Positions 53,631 through 64,000 of a stretch of DNA of 64,000 nucleotides are shown piece after piece. Position 1 is the first letter of the stretch, and every line of letters starts with the position of its first letter. The DNA comes from Phanerochaete sordida. Lineage: Eukaryota > Basidiomycota > Agaricomycetes > Polyporales > Phanerochaetaceae. The notes under the pieces are model-generated. The model worked only from the letters and a program-made list of their open reading frames with translations. It was not told the origin of the DNA and did not search any database. A program made the position numbers and the translations under genes. The stretch spans positions 62,001 through 126,000 of the forward strand of contig BPQB01000086.1 of the NCBI GenBank assembly GCA_019973155.2, read 5' to 3'.

Positions 53631-54482
53631 ATGCGCCTCGCACGCCTCCCTGTCTGCACGCTCTGCGCCGCCTTCGCGCTCGCCATCTCTTCGCAAGAGC
53701 TGCGCGTCGCACGAGCTCATCTGACCAGCCCTACCGCCAGCGACGCGCCGCACTGGGCCGGCGCGGTTCTCAACGCTCCCGCAGTGCGGCACGCCTCTCC
53801 TCCCGCTCCTCCGCACCAGCTTACCTTCCCTCTACAGCACACCTGGCAGAGCATCACCGCGTCGTTCACCGTGCCTGCCCTGCGCGCGCCCGCCGAGGGC
53901 GACAACGCGCGATACGCCGCATCGCTCTGGGTCGGGCTCGACGGCGACACATGCACGCGCGCGAGCCTGCGCTCGGGCGTTGACATGGTCATCTCGGCGG
54001 GCGGCGCGTCGTCCTACCACGGTGCGTGCCCCAATGCCGCCCCGCTGACCCTGCTGACCGTACGAGATGCAGCCTGGTGGGAGTGGCAGCCCGCGGCGCG
54101 GGGCTCTTTCGACGATTTCGACGTCGCGCCCGGCGATACGATCACCGCGAACGTCGTCGCGGACAACGTGACCGGCACGTCTGGCACCGTGATCCTCACG
54201 AACCTGCGTTCCGGGCAGAGCGCCACGCGGGCGCTCTTGGGCACGGTGCCGCTCTGTGGGCGGGACGCGGCGTGGGCTGTCGTGGAGGTCGTTGAGGTCG
54301 GGCGGGCGGAGCCTTTGGCGGATTTTCGGAGTGTGACGTTCACGAACGCGGCAGCGTTTGGTGGGATGGGTATTGTTGGGCCGGAGAACGCGAAGCTCGT
54401 GGAGATTGAGCAGCATGGGAGGGTCCTCACGGATGTCACCGTCGAGTCAGGGTCCGTCGAGGTTTCGTACATCGGAAGCTGA
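53631..54482 (+). CDS. G1 peptidase-like (eqolisin) protein with altered active site
   Basis: ATG 53631 (MRLARLPVCTLCAAFALA signal peptide). The frame is open throughout, but two in-frame introns are likely (54 bp, GTGCGG...CTACAG near 53783-53836, and 51 bp, GTGCGT...GCAG near 54021-54071). Removing them restores WAGAVLN...HTWQSITASF and SSYHAWWEWQP as in the paralogue; about 248 residues. The fold motifs are kept (SLWVGLDGDTC, FDVAPGDTI, LCGRDAAW, GMGIVGPEN, SVEVSYIGS). The catalytic Gln of CQTAI is replaced (CTRAS), and AEWIVE is AAWAVV, so both dyad residues look lost. The usual long basic propeptide is also nearly absent. Probably a secreted non-enzymatic relative. Confidence 0.88.
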   Translation: MRLARLPVCTLCAAFALAISSQELRVARAHLTSPTASDAPHWAGAVLNAPAVRHASPPAPPHQLTFPLQHTWQSITASFTVPALRAPAEGDNARYAASLWVGLDGDTCTRASLRSGVDMVISAGGASSYHGACPNAAPLTLLTVRDAAWWEWQPAARGSFDDFDVAPGDTITANVVADNVTGTSGTVILTNLRSGQSATRALLGTVPLCGRDAAWAVVEVVEVGRAEPLADFRSVTFTNAAAFGGMGIVGPENAKLVEIEQHGRVLTDVTVESGSVEVSYIGS

Positions 54483-55095
54483 GATGAGCTGCAAAAGAAA
54501 TCGATGGCGAATGCCCAAGGGCACGGCTGAAAGCGCACGCACGGCCAGAATGTCCGGAAATCGGGCAGTCCCGGCCGTCCACCGTCCGGGGGTCTCGGCT
54601 ATCCCCGCCGTCCACGTGTCCCGGCCGTCGCTCTGGGTCACACCGTGACCCTGCCGTGACTGGGCCATGTCCTGTCACAAACGCTGGCCTACCGCTTCCA
54701 TCCCCCACCCGCGCGACTTGCGCTCGCTGTGCATACCTCTTATCATGTTCTCGAATCTCTACCCTGGGCGACTGGTTGTATGCTGCATCCTTAACATGCA
54801 GCCCGTGCAAGTAGCAAGAGGTGATGTCGTAGCAGGCCAAGTTTGGCATTCTTCGAAGACAGATATGGTGTCAAGCCTTCGAAGTGTGCCAATCTGGGCA
54901 TCTTCTCGACGCCTTGACGTCTATAAGTACAGGCAGCCTCGATGCCCCTTCCCCCTGCGATCTTCCCTTCCCCCTTCATTCTCCTTCGTGTGTTCTGCAT
55001 ACGCCAGGGGCTCCGTGCGCTCCCTCCCTTCAAGTCTTCCGTGAGTTGCTTTCTCGTATTGCAGTGTCGGCGAGGCTCAAGCTCATGTCAAGATA
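54483..55095. other. intergenic, upstream of Cys-finger gene
   Basis: No gene recognised. A pyrimidine-rich tract (about 54945-55035) precedes the ATG at 55096, as is usual for strongly transcribed fungal genes. Confidence 0.4.
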
Positions 55096-55671
55096 ATGGA
55101 CAGCTTTGTGCTCTACAAGCGATTCTTTACCTGTGAACTGTGCAAGGAGGAAGTAATTCCCTACAGATACGGAGGACCACGGTTCAAGGAACAAGTGGGC
55201 AGACCGGCGATCAAGGTCAATCCTTTGCTTCTATGTTGCATACTTTGTCTCATCTTGTTGTCCTGCAGTGCACTCGACACCAGCCCATCTTCTTCAAGTT
55301 TGCTGGGCCTCCACTATCCCGTACAGAGGACGACACCGAAGATCCAAGCCGTAATCGACTCCCCAGTCCCTCCAGCTCAAGAACATCCTCGCATCACAGC
55401 ACGTCGGCCATGGGCTCTCGCCGCAAGAACCCTGGGAAGAACCCAAGGCTGCAGTGTGCTGAGGAAGACTGCCCCAACCCTGCGAACCAGCTCTGTGTTC
55501 GTGGTTGCTGCAAGAAGAGCTGCATCAGTCGTGGTGGCTGTTCTGGTATTCGGTCTCATTTCGTCAATGTGGAAACGTCTCTTCCTCGTCGTCCACGTCT
55601 GTCTCCCTCTCGGTCTCCTTCTTCCTCTAGGTCTCGATCTCGATCTCGGTCTCCAGCACACTTGCAGTCTT

Positions 55672-55713
<42 letters not shown>

Positions 55714-57748
55714 AGCCTCGTGCCCCACTTCTACCTCCTTCTCCTGGCGTTCCTCAGCAGTCTACCCATGTCTCTCTTCCTATCTCTAGCACTCAGCCTG
55801 GTCCTTCTCGTCCTCCCCTTGCTGAGCCTCATGTACGCTGGGCTGCTCCATGGCAGCCTCCCTCTCAGCCAACAGCCTCTGGAAGCCAGGCGCCTTCACG
55901 CCCCAACACTGGCCAGACGTCGTCAGCAGCACCTGCGCCTGCGCCCGGTCCCTCGCAGCCTGGTGCTTCTCGTGCCCCTGCGCCTGCGCCTGGTCCCTCG
56001 CAGTCTGGTGCTTCTCGTGCACAGCCTAGTCGTTCTGGTCAACGACGTCCTGTGGACAACGCAGAGCCCCGATATGCCACGCACATGGACGACAACTTCA
56101 CCCAGCTCCACGCCAACCAGCAGACCGAGTACGCCGATCAGCGGGCAGAGGTGTTGCAGCGAGCGGAGGCAGAACGGCGACAGTTGCAGATGGTCACCGT
56201 GAGGGCTTATACTCAAGTGCGTTCTTGATTGCATGTCTCCACTCCGGGTTTATTGACTGGGTTGTTCAGGACAATGCCCGGCCCTCTCTGACGACTCTCA
56301 ACGACGGCTTTTCCCCCTTCCCGTATCTTGTCATCAGCCGCGGGATACTAGAAGATGTCGGTCTTTCATTCCCTTCCGACGGCAGTCTGGCTCGCTTCCG
56401 GCTCTACGACAAAAGAAGGAAAGAGTGGTACCGAGCGAAAGAAGGCTATCAGCTCAAGGTCGAGTCTGGAGAACATATCTACCTCTCTTCTGTCGACGTC
56501 ACTGTTCACGCTCAGCTTGACGAACTTCTTGAACAAGACAATCAAGCTCAAGACATTGAACATCTCCGCCTCAACCTCACTGCGCAGCGCAAAGCAGTTC
56601 GGCAGCTTGAAGACGACGCAATCATTGCTGCCGCACCTCCTGGCACGCAATCCGCCAAGCGCAAGGGCAAGGAGGCGGTTCGGCCACCAGGTGCTCGAGC
56701 CTTCCATCCCTACCGCGCCCCAACACCAGTCCAGCCTCGTCCTGCTTCCCCTCCGAGAGAAGATCCTCGTCCTGTTCCTCACGATCCTCTCCCTGCCGTT
56801 CGTCACCGTCCTCAAGCTTCACGTCGCCTGCGTGCCCCTGCACCCCTTCCTCCTGTCCATGTGGCCTCCAAGTACGACTACAGACCACGCCCTTCGGCTT
56901 CGGCTGTCAAGCAAGAAGAGCCCTCAGTGCCGACCCGGCCCGCGTCGAAGCCTCGGCAACCACTCTCTACCCCTGTCAAGTTCGAAGAAGCTGAAAGCTC
57001 TGTTCTCCCGGCCGGGGCCGCCAAGCGTCGAGTCAAAACTGTCGTAGAGGTTGACCTCACCCTTGACGATGAGTCTCCCGATAACAAGCGTGGTCGCCGA
57101 GCACCTTCACCCATCCGAGTTCCTCGAGGGCTATCTCCTATCGTCCTGTTTTCTGACGACGAAGATCAGAGCATGGAGGAAGATCGCGACCTGTTTGGCT
57201 CTCCGATATCTGCTGGCAGCAACCGAATGGACACCGACAGCTCTGGAGACTATATGAATACCGACGGCTCTGGCACCGGCTCTGGCAATGGCTCTAGCAA
57301 CGGCATGGATGTCGATGGCGAGGACAGGCTGCCTAGTCCTGTCTCTGACGTCGCCGGCCCTGTCTGGCCTCAGGACTGGACGTATTGCGACGTGGTGTAC
57401 GGCTTCCATGAGTGCGACAGGGCGGCGAGGGCGGCGAAGGCCAGGATTGCAGGCAGCGTCACCGTTCAAGAAAGGTTCAAGCAAATCTTCCCTGGGATCA
57501 AGTGGGTCAGGTCGTCGTACTACAAGCACGTCGCCCGGTGGTCCAATGCTCCGAGCAGCGTTGGGGACAAGTACCGCAACCTTGGTCATGCAGAGAAGGC
57601 TCGCTACAGCAACTTCCTGGCTGAAGTCCCCAACCCACGGGCAAAGCTCGAGAATGCCAAGAAGCGCATCAAGCGACAGCAGTCCAGGCAGCTCTCAGTG
57701 AAGTCTGAGGAGCAAGAGAGCGACGAGAACGACGAGGATGAGGAGTAA
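55096..57748 (+). CDS. Ser/Arg/Pro-rich Cys-finger protein, transposon-neighbourhood type
   Basis: Exons 55096-55194, 55269-56216 and 56270-57748 give 841 residues. N-terminus MDSFVLYKRFFTCELCKEEV, then CTRHQPIFF, a possible zinc site. A Cys cluster, CAEEDCPNPANQLC then GCCKKSC and GGC ending SH, lies near residues 90-120. This is followed by an (SR)n run and repeated PAPAPGPSQ(P/S)GASRA units, a charged helical stretch (EYADQRAEVLQRAEAERRQ), and a folded-looking segment FPYLVISRGILEDVGLSF. The Pro-rich and acidic regions end in a C-terminal basic module (DKYRNLGHAEKARYSNFLAE). Similar Cys-cluster proteins accompany DNA transposons in Agaricomycetes, as I recall; function unknown. It is convergent with the KDZ transposase. 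Confidence 0.75.
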
Positions 57749-57904
57749 TTCAATACCTTCATTCTTACTGTCTCTACTAGCTTTGTACTATTTGACCACT
57801 CTCGCTTTGTTATTTGTGTTGTAGTGAGCATATGTCATTTTGTTCCCTAACGTCCTGGTCCTCCTGGCTACCACAGACACACGAGACACCATTTACATTG
57901 AGGA

Positions 57905-58165
57905 CGTCACAGACATAGCGAACACCGCGAACGGCGCGAACACCGCGAACGGCGCGAACACCGCGAACGGCTCGGACCTCGTGAACGTCGCGAACGTCGT
58001 GGACGTCATGGATGTCGCGAACGTCGCGAATGTCGTGGACGTCATGGATGTCGCGAACATCGCGAACACCGCAAACGGCGCGAACATCGCGGACGTCGCG
58101 AACATCGCGGACGTCGCGAACGGTGCGGACGTCGCGAACGGTGCGGACGTCGCGAACGGCTGTGC
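57905..58165. repeat. 9-bp-period minisatellite
   Basis: About 260 bp of degenerate GTCGCGAAC / ACCGCGAAC / GGCGCGAAC units (alternating with GTCGTGGAC, GTCATGGAT). The period is 9, so every frame of both strands stays open (for example VAN-xxx-VAD repeats on plus, VRDVRD on minus). The long frames here are therefore not evidence of a gene. Confidence 0.9.
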
Positions 58166-58289
58166 CATCGAGGGAGACTTGAGCAGCCGGGGATGGTCGT
58201 CGGGCGCCAGGAACGGCTTGTGGTGGAGCGGGTTGCTGGGGACCGTCACCGAGCGCATGAAGGGCGCGGACGGCGCGAACACCGCGCGG

Positions 58290-58960
58290 TCGCAGCCGCC
58301 GCGCCGCGCAGTCTTGAGACGCGGGTGTCGAGCCGCCGCGCCGCGCCGCCGTCTGAGGTGGTCGAGAGGCGTCGCGCGTCACGCCGCGCAGTCCTCGATC
58401 GGTGAGTTGACACCACCAAGGAGGATCTGAAGCTCTTGCTGGTTGAACATTCTAGAAGTACACATGAGTATCACGGTGATACAGCGTAGACGTAGAAGCT
58501 GCGCGACGTACCGTAGCGCGGAATCGTCTTGATGACGCCGAACTCTGCCAGAGACGAAAGCCACTGTGAACGACGGAGTATATCAGCTAGAGCAGCGTGC
58601 GATCTGCAGCGAGCCGCGAGCCGCGCCCGGCTGCGCAGTCTTGAGACGTGCGAGCCGCGTAGTGTTGAGACGCGGCCGTCGCGGCTCGGAGGCGTCGCGC
58701 GGTCTTACTCTTGAGACGCGGCCGTCGCGCGGTCGTCGAGCCGCGAGCCGCGTAGTCTTGAGACGCGGCTGTCGTCGAGCCGCGGGTGCGCGCGGCCGTC
58801 ATCGTGCGGTTGTCGAAGTCTTGAGACGGCCTTCGAGCCGCGGGTGCGCGCGGCCGTCGCGTAGTCTTGAGACGCGACCGTCGAGCTGACCGGTCGTCGA
58901 GAGGCGTCGCTTGATCGTCGCGCAGTCGTCGAAAGGCGGTGGGTGTCCGTGGCTCGGCGG
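58290..58960. repeat. GC-rich tandem repeats around GTCTTGAGAC
   Basis: At least seven occurrences of GTCTTGAGAC or one-base variants (near 58313, 58638, 58662, 58710, 58756, 58821, 58864). They are embedded in CGCG/GCCGTCG/GTCGAGCCGCG words. GTCT-TG-AGAC is a short hairpin. Confidence 0.8.
58397..58453 (-). pseudogene. HECT-domain E3 ligase exon fragment (Hul5/UBE3C-like)
   Basis: Minus strand preceded by a TTCTAG acceptor reads R then MFNQQELQILLGGVNSPI, which matches the HECT signature of Hul5-type ligases. It then runs directly into the GC-rich repeats (IEDCAA, stop). No other HECT sequence is present on either side, so it looks like a captured or stranded gene fragment. Confidence 0.6.
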
Positions 58961-59339
58961 TGTAGAAGGAAGACGGACTACGTACCTTATGGCCTCTACC
59001 CTTAGCCTCCGCCCAACTCTGCGTGTGCCGGCGAGTCTCGTGCGGGGTGCGCGTCCCGATTCCACGGCGTAGCGGTATTATCGAAGGGGTGCCCGTCGAG
59101 GCTGGTGGTTGGTAGTATTGGTCGAAGTTGGTGTGCGGGCGCTCCGGCTTTCGCGTAACAATGTCGCGTTAGGTGAGTATCCAACGTTCAGCTCCGACCT
59201 GCACTCTCGCCTTCACCATCATCCCCGTGGCTGCCACTGCGTCGCTCTTATTGCTCACCTCCCGACATGAAGCGCGAGCACGATACCCCCCAATCGGAGG
59301 CTAACCAGCATGACGAGCTCGGGCTACTCGGTATGCTTT

Positions 59340-59560
59340 CGTGCCGCGCAGTCGTCGAGCCGCGGGTGCGCGCGGCCGTCGCGCAGTCTTCGAGAGGTGA
59401 GCGGCCGTCGAGCCGCAAGCCGCGCACGACTGTCGTCGAGGCTCGGAGGCGTTGCGCGGTCTTCGGCCGTCGCGCAGTCGTCACGGTGGACGTCGGTGTG
59501 TACGGCCACCGGAGGCGTCGCGCGGTCGTCGAGCCGCCGTGCCGCGCAGTGGTCGAGCGC
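59340..59560. repeat. second block of the GC-rich repeats
   Basis: CGCGCAGTCGTCGAGCCGCG, GGTGCGCGCGGCCGTCGCG and related words recur, matching those at 58600-58900 but without the GTCTTGAGAC hairpin. Confidence 0.75.
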
Positions 59561-59587
59561 ACGGGGACCCAGCCTTTGCTGTAGGAA

Positions 59588-59765
59588 TAACGCATCACAC
59601 GCCGGCCGCGACGCGTCGCCGTAATGCGTCACTTGCCGGGTTTCGTCGGTGGCTCCGTGATGCATTACTCGACCTTTGCCTCTGGGCTTTGCCCTTCCCT
59701 GCCGGCTGCACGGCTTGATGGGAATGTCCTTATACGGCTGGTAGGGGTGTAATAATGCATTAATC
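59588..59765. repeat. cluster of TAATGCATTA-like motifs
   Basis: AACGCATCAC, GTAATGCGTCAC, GTGATGCATTAC and TAATAATGCATTAAT occur within 170 bp, the last a perfect 15-bp-class palindrome around ATGCAT. Spacing is irregular (roughly 35-85 bp). Confidence 0.6.
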
Positions 59766-60009
59766 GACGCGCGGGGCCTGCGCAGGCCTTGTACGCGCAC
59801 GCGGAGACACGCGTGTCTGCCAATCTTGGCGTGCGGTTTCGGGGTCCACGTTCAACGAGGCGCTTATGTAAGCCCCGTCGAGAATCGTGCTAAGTCCTGG
59901 TTCCGCAGTCGGCAAGTGCTACGCGTCGTTATAGAGGACAATCGGGCGGCGTCGAGGGGAAGTGATGTGGGACAGAATGAATTCATCGAACTACAATACA
60001 GGCTGTGTG

Positions 60010-63000
60010 CTACACGCCGAAATCCAGCTCCATGAACGCGATTACCGCGTCGCTCTCTTCGAGCCCTTGGACGCCGTCCTCGTCCTCGTCGTCCTCGTCC
60101 TCGTCGAGGTCGAGGTCTTCATCGTCGCTAGGTAGGTCGCCCGGGCCGCCTGCAGCGTTGTCTGATTCCGCGCTGGCCCGTTTGGAGATGGTGCGCATAG
60201 TGGACTTCCAGAGCACGTCGGCCTGCGCGGAAAGACCGCGGCGGATGGCCGCTTGTCGCCCGGCGTACGCCGCGAGGCCCTCTTGAAGGGGCGCGGAGAC
60301 TTCGCGTCGCAGCGCTGCACGTTTGGCCCACCACTCAGCCTTCCAGCTGTGGTAGGTGACCGTGCGGCGCATCTCCTCGGGCAGTAGCTTGAGCTCTTCG
60401 CCCCAGCGTTTGCATCGCGCGCGCGCCTTCATCCATTCCACTCGAACGCCTGCGGGTCCAGCACAAGGTAAGTGAGTGCATGTTATGTTACATGTGGTAA
60501 AACATACCTGCACTTATGCCTTCGCTGTCGGTAGTGCTCGCACCGCGCCAGATCCATGAGACCTTGCGCGAGCCTTCAGCGATCTGCTTCTTCGCTGTCT
60601 TGCGCATCTTGCCTTTCTTGCGCTTGGTGCCTGGATCGTCCTCGTCGAATGGCCTGACGTCCTCGTTTCGCAGCTCGGGGTAGGTCGGGGCGAAATCGGT
60701 TGCCCATGTCGCAGCGTCCCCCACGAGCGAGCACAGGGCGTCACGCGCAGCGCGATACTTGTCGGCCGCGAACTGCAACCGCGTCTCGATCTTGTTGAGC
60801 GTGTCGTTCGCGCGCTGATTGCGATGCTGATTGCGAACGTTCAAGCGCTTGTACTGCCGGAAGCGTCCGCGGATGTGGATCTTCGTCCGGAGGTCCTCGA
60901 GAGCGTCGCCGCACTGTGCTTGGCGAAGACGCTTCTCCGCGTCGACTAAGTCGGGAGCGAAGCTGTCCATCAGCCTCTGACGGCGGAGACGGCGCGCAGT
61001 CGCCACAGTGTCTGACGCCCCAGGTCGTGGTGAAGGGCCCAGGCTTGGTTCGGGTGTGTGTGACCGCGCGGGTGATGATTTGACGGGCGTCGCCGCATGG
61101 CTTGACTCACGCGAGGGTTCGTGCGTACCCGACGAGTCGACGGGCGTCGGGCGGCTGGAACTACCGGGGTCCTTGTCGCTCGAGTCGACGCTGTCGCCTG
61201 CGGACGTCCGGGAGGCGTTCCTGGTGGGAGGTGGATCCCGTTCGGTCTTGAGCACGCCAGATGGGAGCATGAGCGGGATATGCTCTGCGAGTTGAACGGT
61301 CTGCTTGAGAGGCGCCACGGCTACGTCCGAGGCTGGTAGTGTGGTGGTGGGCGCGGACGCGGCGGTCTCCTGAGTGATGTCGGCATCAAGGAGGCTGGGG
61401 ACAATGGGCATGTAGACCGCTTGGATTTCGCGAAACCGCGCGATACGCCGGGTGAGCGTAGTGCGGCTCTCGAACGTCTTTGTCGCGCCTGTCGTAGTCT
61501 TGCTCTCGCGCGCTGCATCACGGCGTAAGACGCGTCTGTATTCGGGTGAGTTTATGACCGCATCAGTACGTTGGCACCACGTACTGTTGCTCTTCGAGCT
61601 CGAGACCGATCGTCAGGAACGACGATGGCGACACATCGTGCAGGGCCGTCTTCTTCCCGGTCCGCACTCTCTCCTCCTCCTCTTGCGCGAGAGTCCGCTT
61701 GACTTGAGCTTCGGTAACAGCTAACGTGATGAGTCAGTACAAGGGTGCAGGGGTGATTGACAGACGTACTCTCTTGTGGTGCGACGTATGGATCCTCGTG
61801 GGCTTCGTGATCATGCTCCCACTCGGTCACCATCTTCTCCCACGCGTCGATAGTTGCAGGGGAGAACGAGCGCGAGAACGCTTCGAACTCCTCCTCCTGT
61901 TCCTTTGCCTGCTGAACGGCGTGCATGAATTTTCGGCAGAGTTCGGAGGCTGCGTGCACGTCAGTCAAATGTATTTGCGCAGCACGGCATCGGACGTACG
62001 CAAGCCGATGGTCTTCATCCAGTTCGCGAAGCCCCATACGTCGTTCAGGGCCGCTTCGCGTCCTCCCGGTCCCATCATCTTCGTGCTGTTGGCGACGGGC
62101 TGGATGTCCCACCAGCGGCGCTCGATACCCTCGCCGTCCGTGCGCCCTGACCCGAACAGGTAGTTCAGGGAGAAGCGCGAGTGTCCGTCCTTCTTGTGGC
62201 CATGCCAATGAAGCTTTCCGATGGCGTACCGGAGCTCCTTGAATCGCGCGACCTGGGTCCGAAGATCTTCCGGCATGTCGGCCATGCGCTCCTCAAGGTG
62301 GATGGCCCATTGGCAGACGATATCATACATCGTCATGATATCGATGTCGGAGAAGTGGCGAAGCGAAGAGCTGTAGACGTAGTCCATATTGATGTGCCTG
62401 CAAAGTGGTCAGTCCTCGCGGCTCGCCTCGCTAGTCATGTGGTATGACGCACCTCTCTCCCTTCTGGAGATCGCCCACACCGTTCGGCAGCATGAACTCG
62501 TGGCGACCGTCAATGCAGGCCCCGATCCCGGTCGCGTCGTACCCCTTCGAGAACTTCGTGTCGGCGTGGTCGAGGGCCGCGAGCCCGGTGCAGGTCGACA
62601 TCTGCGCCGCGGTAGGTCATGAGCTGACGGGCCGGCACTGTAGACACGGTACGTACGGCATTCTGATTCTTGTACTTCTTCAGTTGTTCCTTGTAGGGGT
62701 CCCGCTTGACGAAATACGCCATGCCGTCATCCAACACCGGGTCCTTCTCCGCGTCCGAGATGTCGTACCGCTTGATGCGAAAGCACGCATCAAGCGACAC
62801 ATACATCCAATAGAGATACCTGCGAGTAAATTAGCACATGTGCGCGCAATCTAGCATGTCACTCACTTCATATCTTCGCGTACGCTCTGCCAATCATCGG
62901 GTATGTTGACCCCTGGTCGCGGACACGCCGGGCACTCGACGACGAGCTCGCCTTCCTTGGTGCCAGCAACGCCGGCGGGATCGTGTGCGCGGCCGGCACG

Positions 63001-63968
63001 CTTGAGCATCTTCAGGTGCTTCCATTGACGCACCATGCGAAGGAACGCCTTGTAACAATTCTGGACATAGCGCGTGTTAGTCGACGTGTAGCCGTAACAC
63101 ATACAAATGTCACTTACGCGGACCTTGCGTAGACCGGTATTGTCCGTGAGACGTTCAAGAGCCTTGTACAGGTCGTACACACCCGACTTCGCCTGCACGT
63201 TCTGCATGTGCGTTGCTTCGAGCACGGCGAAGGTGGCGCACGTCATCGGTTCTTGATCCGTTGCTGGGTACAGTCGCGCGCGAAGGAGCTGCTGGCGGTG
63301 ATTCCCCGCATCCGCTTGACGATCACAGCCGCAGTAACGCAGCGTGACGGGGTGGATGCCGTTGGTGCTGATGACGACGAGGCGCTGGCGTGCCGGGATG
63401 GGGTTACTGCAGGTGTCTCCGACCGCGTGGCCGACCTGGACGACGAGGCCGAGAGCTTGAAGGGTCGTGTTCACGAAGAATGTCCCATTCCACTTCTATC
63501 GCATATGTCAGTGACCGCCGGGAATCCTAGAGATCAAAGATAAACTCGCCTCGATCCGGTGGAATGGAAGGTGTTGGTGGGCGGCCAGCAGGCACTCACT
63601 ACATCTCGGCTGGATGTAGAGGCAATCCTGGCAGCGGTAGAGAGGTTCCGCGACGGCTGGATCGCCTTTGCATGTCGGGCAGATCGGCTGGTCTTCGGCT
63701 CCGCGCCCTTCTAGTCGAATGAGCTCGTCGAGATATTCGTCGCGCAAGGGGATCCAATTCTTCAGCGGCTGGTCCTGCGCTGGTCTTCAGGATACGACGT
63801 CTTTCCGATGAGTAATTGAGCACTCACCGAGGAGACATACCGCTGACGTCGTGAGTCATCGCTCTTTCGCAGGCGGGTCTTCTGGCTCTGAACGGCCTCG
63901 ATGTCGATGGTGCCGAGGTCGAAGAAATAATCGTCGGCTGGGGTTTCGAGCGGTACGCTCGCAGCCAT
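60010..63968 (-). CDS. CxC2/KDZ (Kyakuja-Dileera-Zisupton) transposase
   Basis: About ten exons, roughly 1,050 residues. ATG 63968 (MAASVPLETPADDYFFD) leads to the CxC2-type finger CPTCKGDPAVAEPLYRCQDC then CSECLLAAHQHLPFHRIE, and KWNGTFFVNTTLQALGL. Next are YCGCDRQ, HLKMLKRAGRAHDPAGVAG, CPACPRPGVNIPDDW, LDACFRIKRYDISD, GYDATGIGACIDGRHEF, GVGDLQKGER, MYDIVCQWAIHLEERM, GSGRTDGEGIERRWWDIQPV and the C-terminal WMKARARCKRWGEELKLLPE. These follow the KDZ order throughout. A stop after AVLRKYI disappears when a 50-bp GTACGT...GCAG intron near 61950-61999 is removed. No disabling mutation seen, so the element may be active or recently so. The N-terminal exon boundary could extend beyond the window. 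Confidence 0.92.
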
Positions 63969-64000
63969 CTTCTCGACGTGGACCGAGACGTGATGCTCGC

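Noticed and set aside
57840..58430. Open frames of 190-196 codons on both strands
   Set aside because: Produced by the 9-bp repeat, which keeps all frames open; no start context or splice structure.
57905..59560. CRISPR-like array
   Set aside because: Eukaryotic context, no regular spacer structure, units of 9 bp or irregular GC-rich words.
61900..62010. Apparent in-frame stop in the KDZ transposase after AVLRKYI
   Set aside because: Removed by a 50-bp GTACGT...GCAG intron that rejoins the conserved reading frame.

Overview
This window looks like nuclear DNA from an agaricomycete fungus (Basidiomycota), most likely Polyporales-like. Genes have many short phase-changing introns of about 50 bp. 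Recognisable families are DUF6533 membrane proteins, BTB proteins with a C-terminal CxxC pair, eqolisin (G1) peptidases, an Mx-like dynamin, and a CxC2/KDZ DNA transposase. There is no operon structure, and I recognised no tRNA, rRNA or CRISPR array.

Layout. 0-38 kb is an expansion zone. It holds eight recognisable DUF6533 genes (one cut by the left edge) and at least three decayed copies, in both orientations. Interspersed are BTB genes (two intact, two broken), two copies of a small secreted protein and two TIR elements. Single-copy housekeeping genes sit among them: an F-box protein, the divergently transcribed splicing factor Spp2 and the autophagy protein Atg14. 38-54 kb holds two G1 peptidases, one apparently catalytically dead, and an intact 14-exon dynamin-like GTPase. 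It also has three small unrecognised genes and a pair of nearly identical small KEN-motif genes in inverted orientation 11 kb apart. 55-64 kb is transposon territory: a Ser/Arg/Pro-rich Cys-finger gene, 2.2 kb of GC-rich tandem repeats carrying a HECT-ligase exon fragment, and an apparently intact KDZ transposase on the opposite strand.

Most notable observation. All eight DUF6533 genes appear to need a 2-nucleotide microexon at the same place, along with a conserved 16-nt exon (modelled in detail in two copies). The frame closes only if the 2-nt exon is included. For the copy at 28.5-30.1 kb, a full 12-exon model gives 323 residues with no stop. The dynamin gene independently needs two GC-AG introns, both with donor GCAAGT.

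How the genes might relate. The DUF6533, BTB and secreted-protein genes look like a lineage-specific, repeatedly duplicated neighbourhood rather than a pathway. Three DUF6533 subfamilies can be told apart by sequence. Exon boundaries were read by eye from GT/GC-AG signals, frame and paralogue comparison; no search or transcript data were available.
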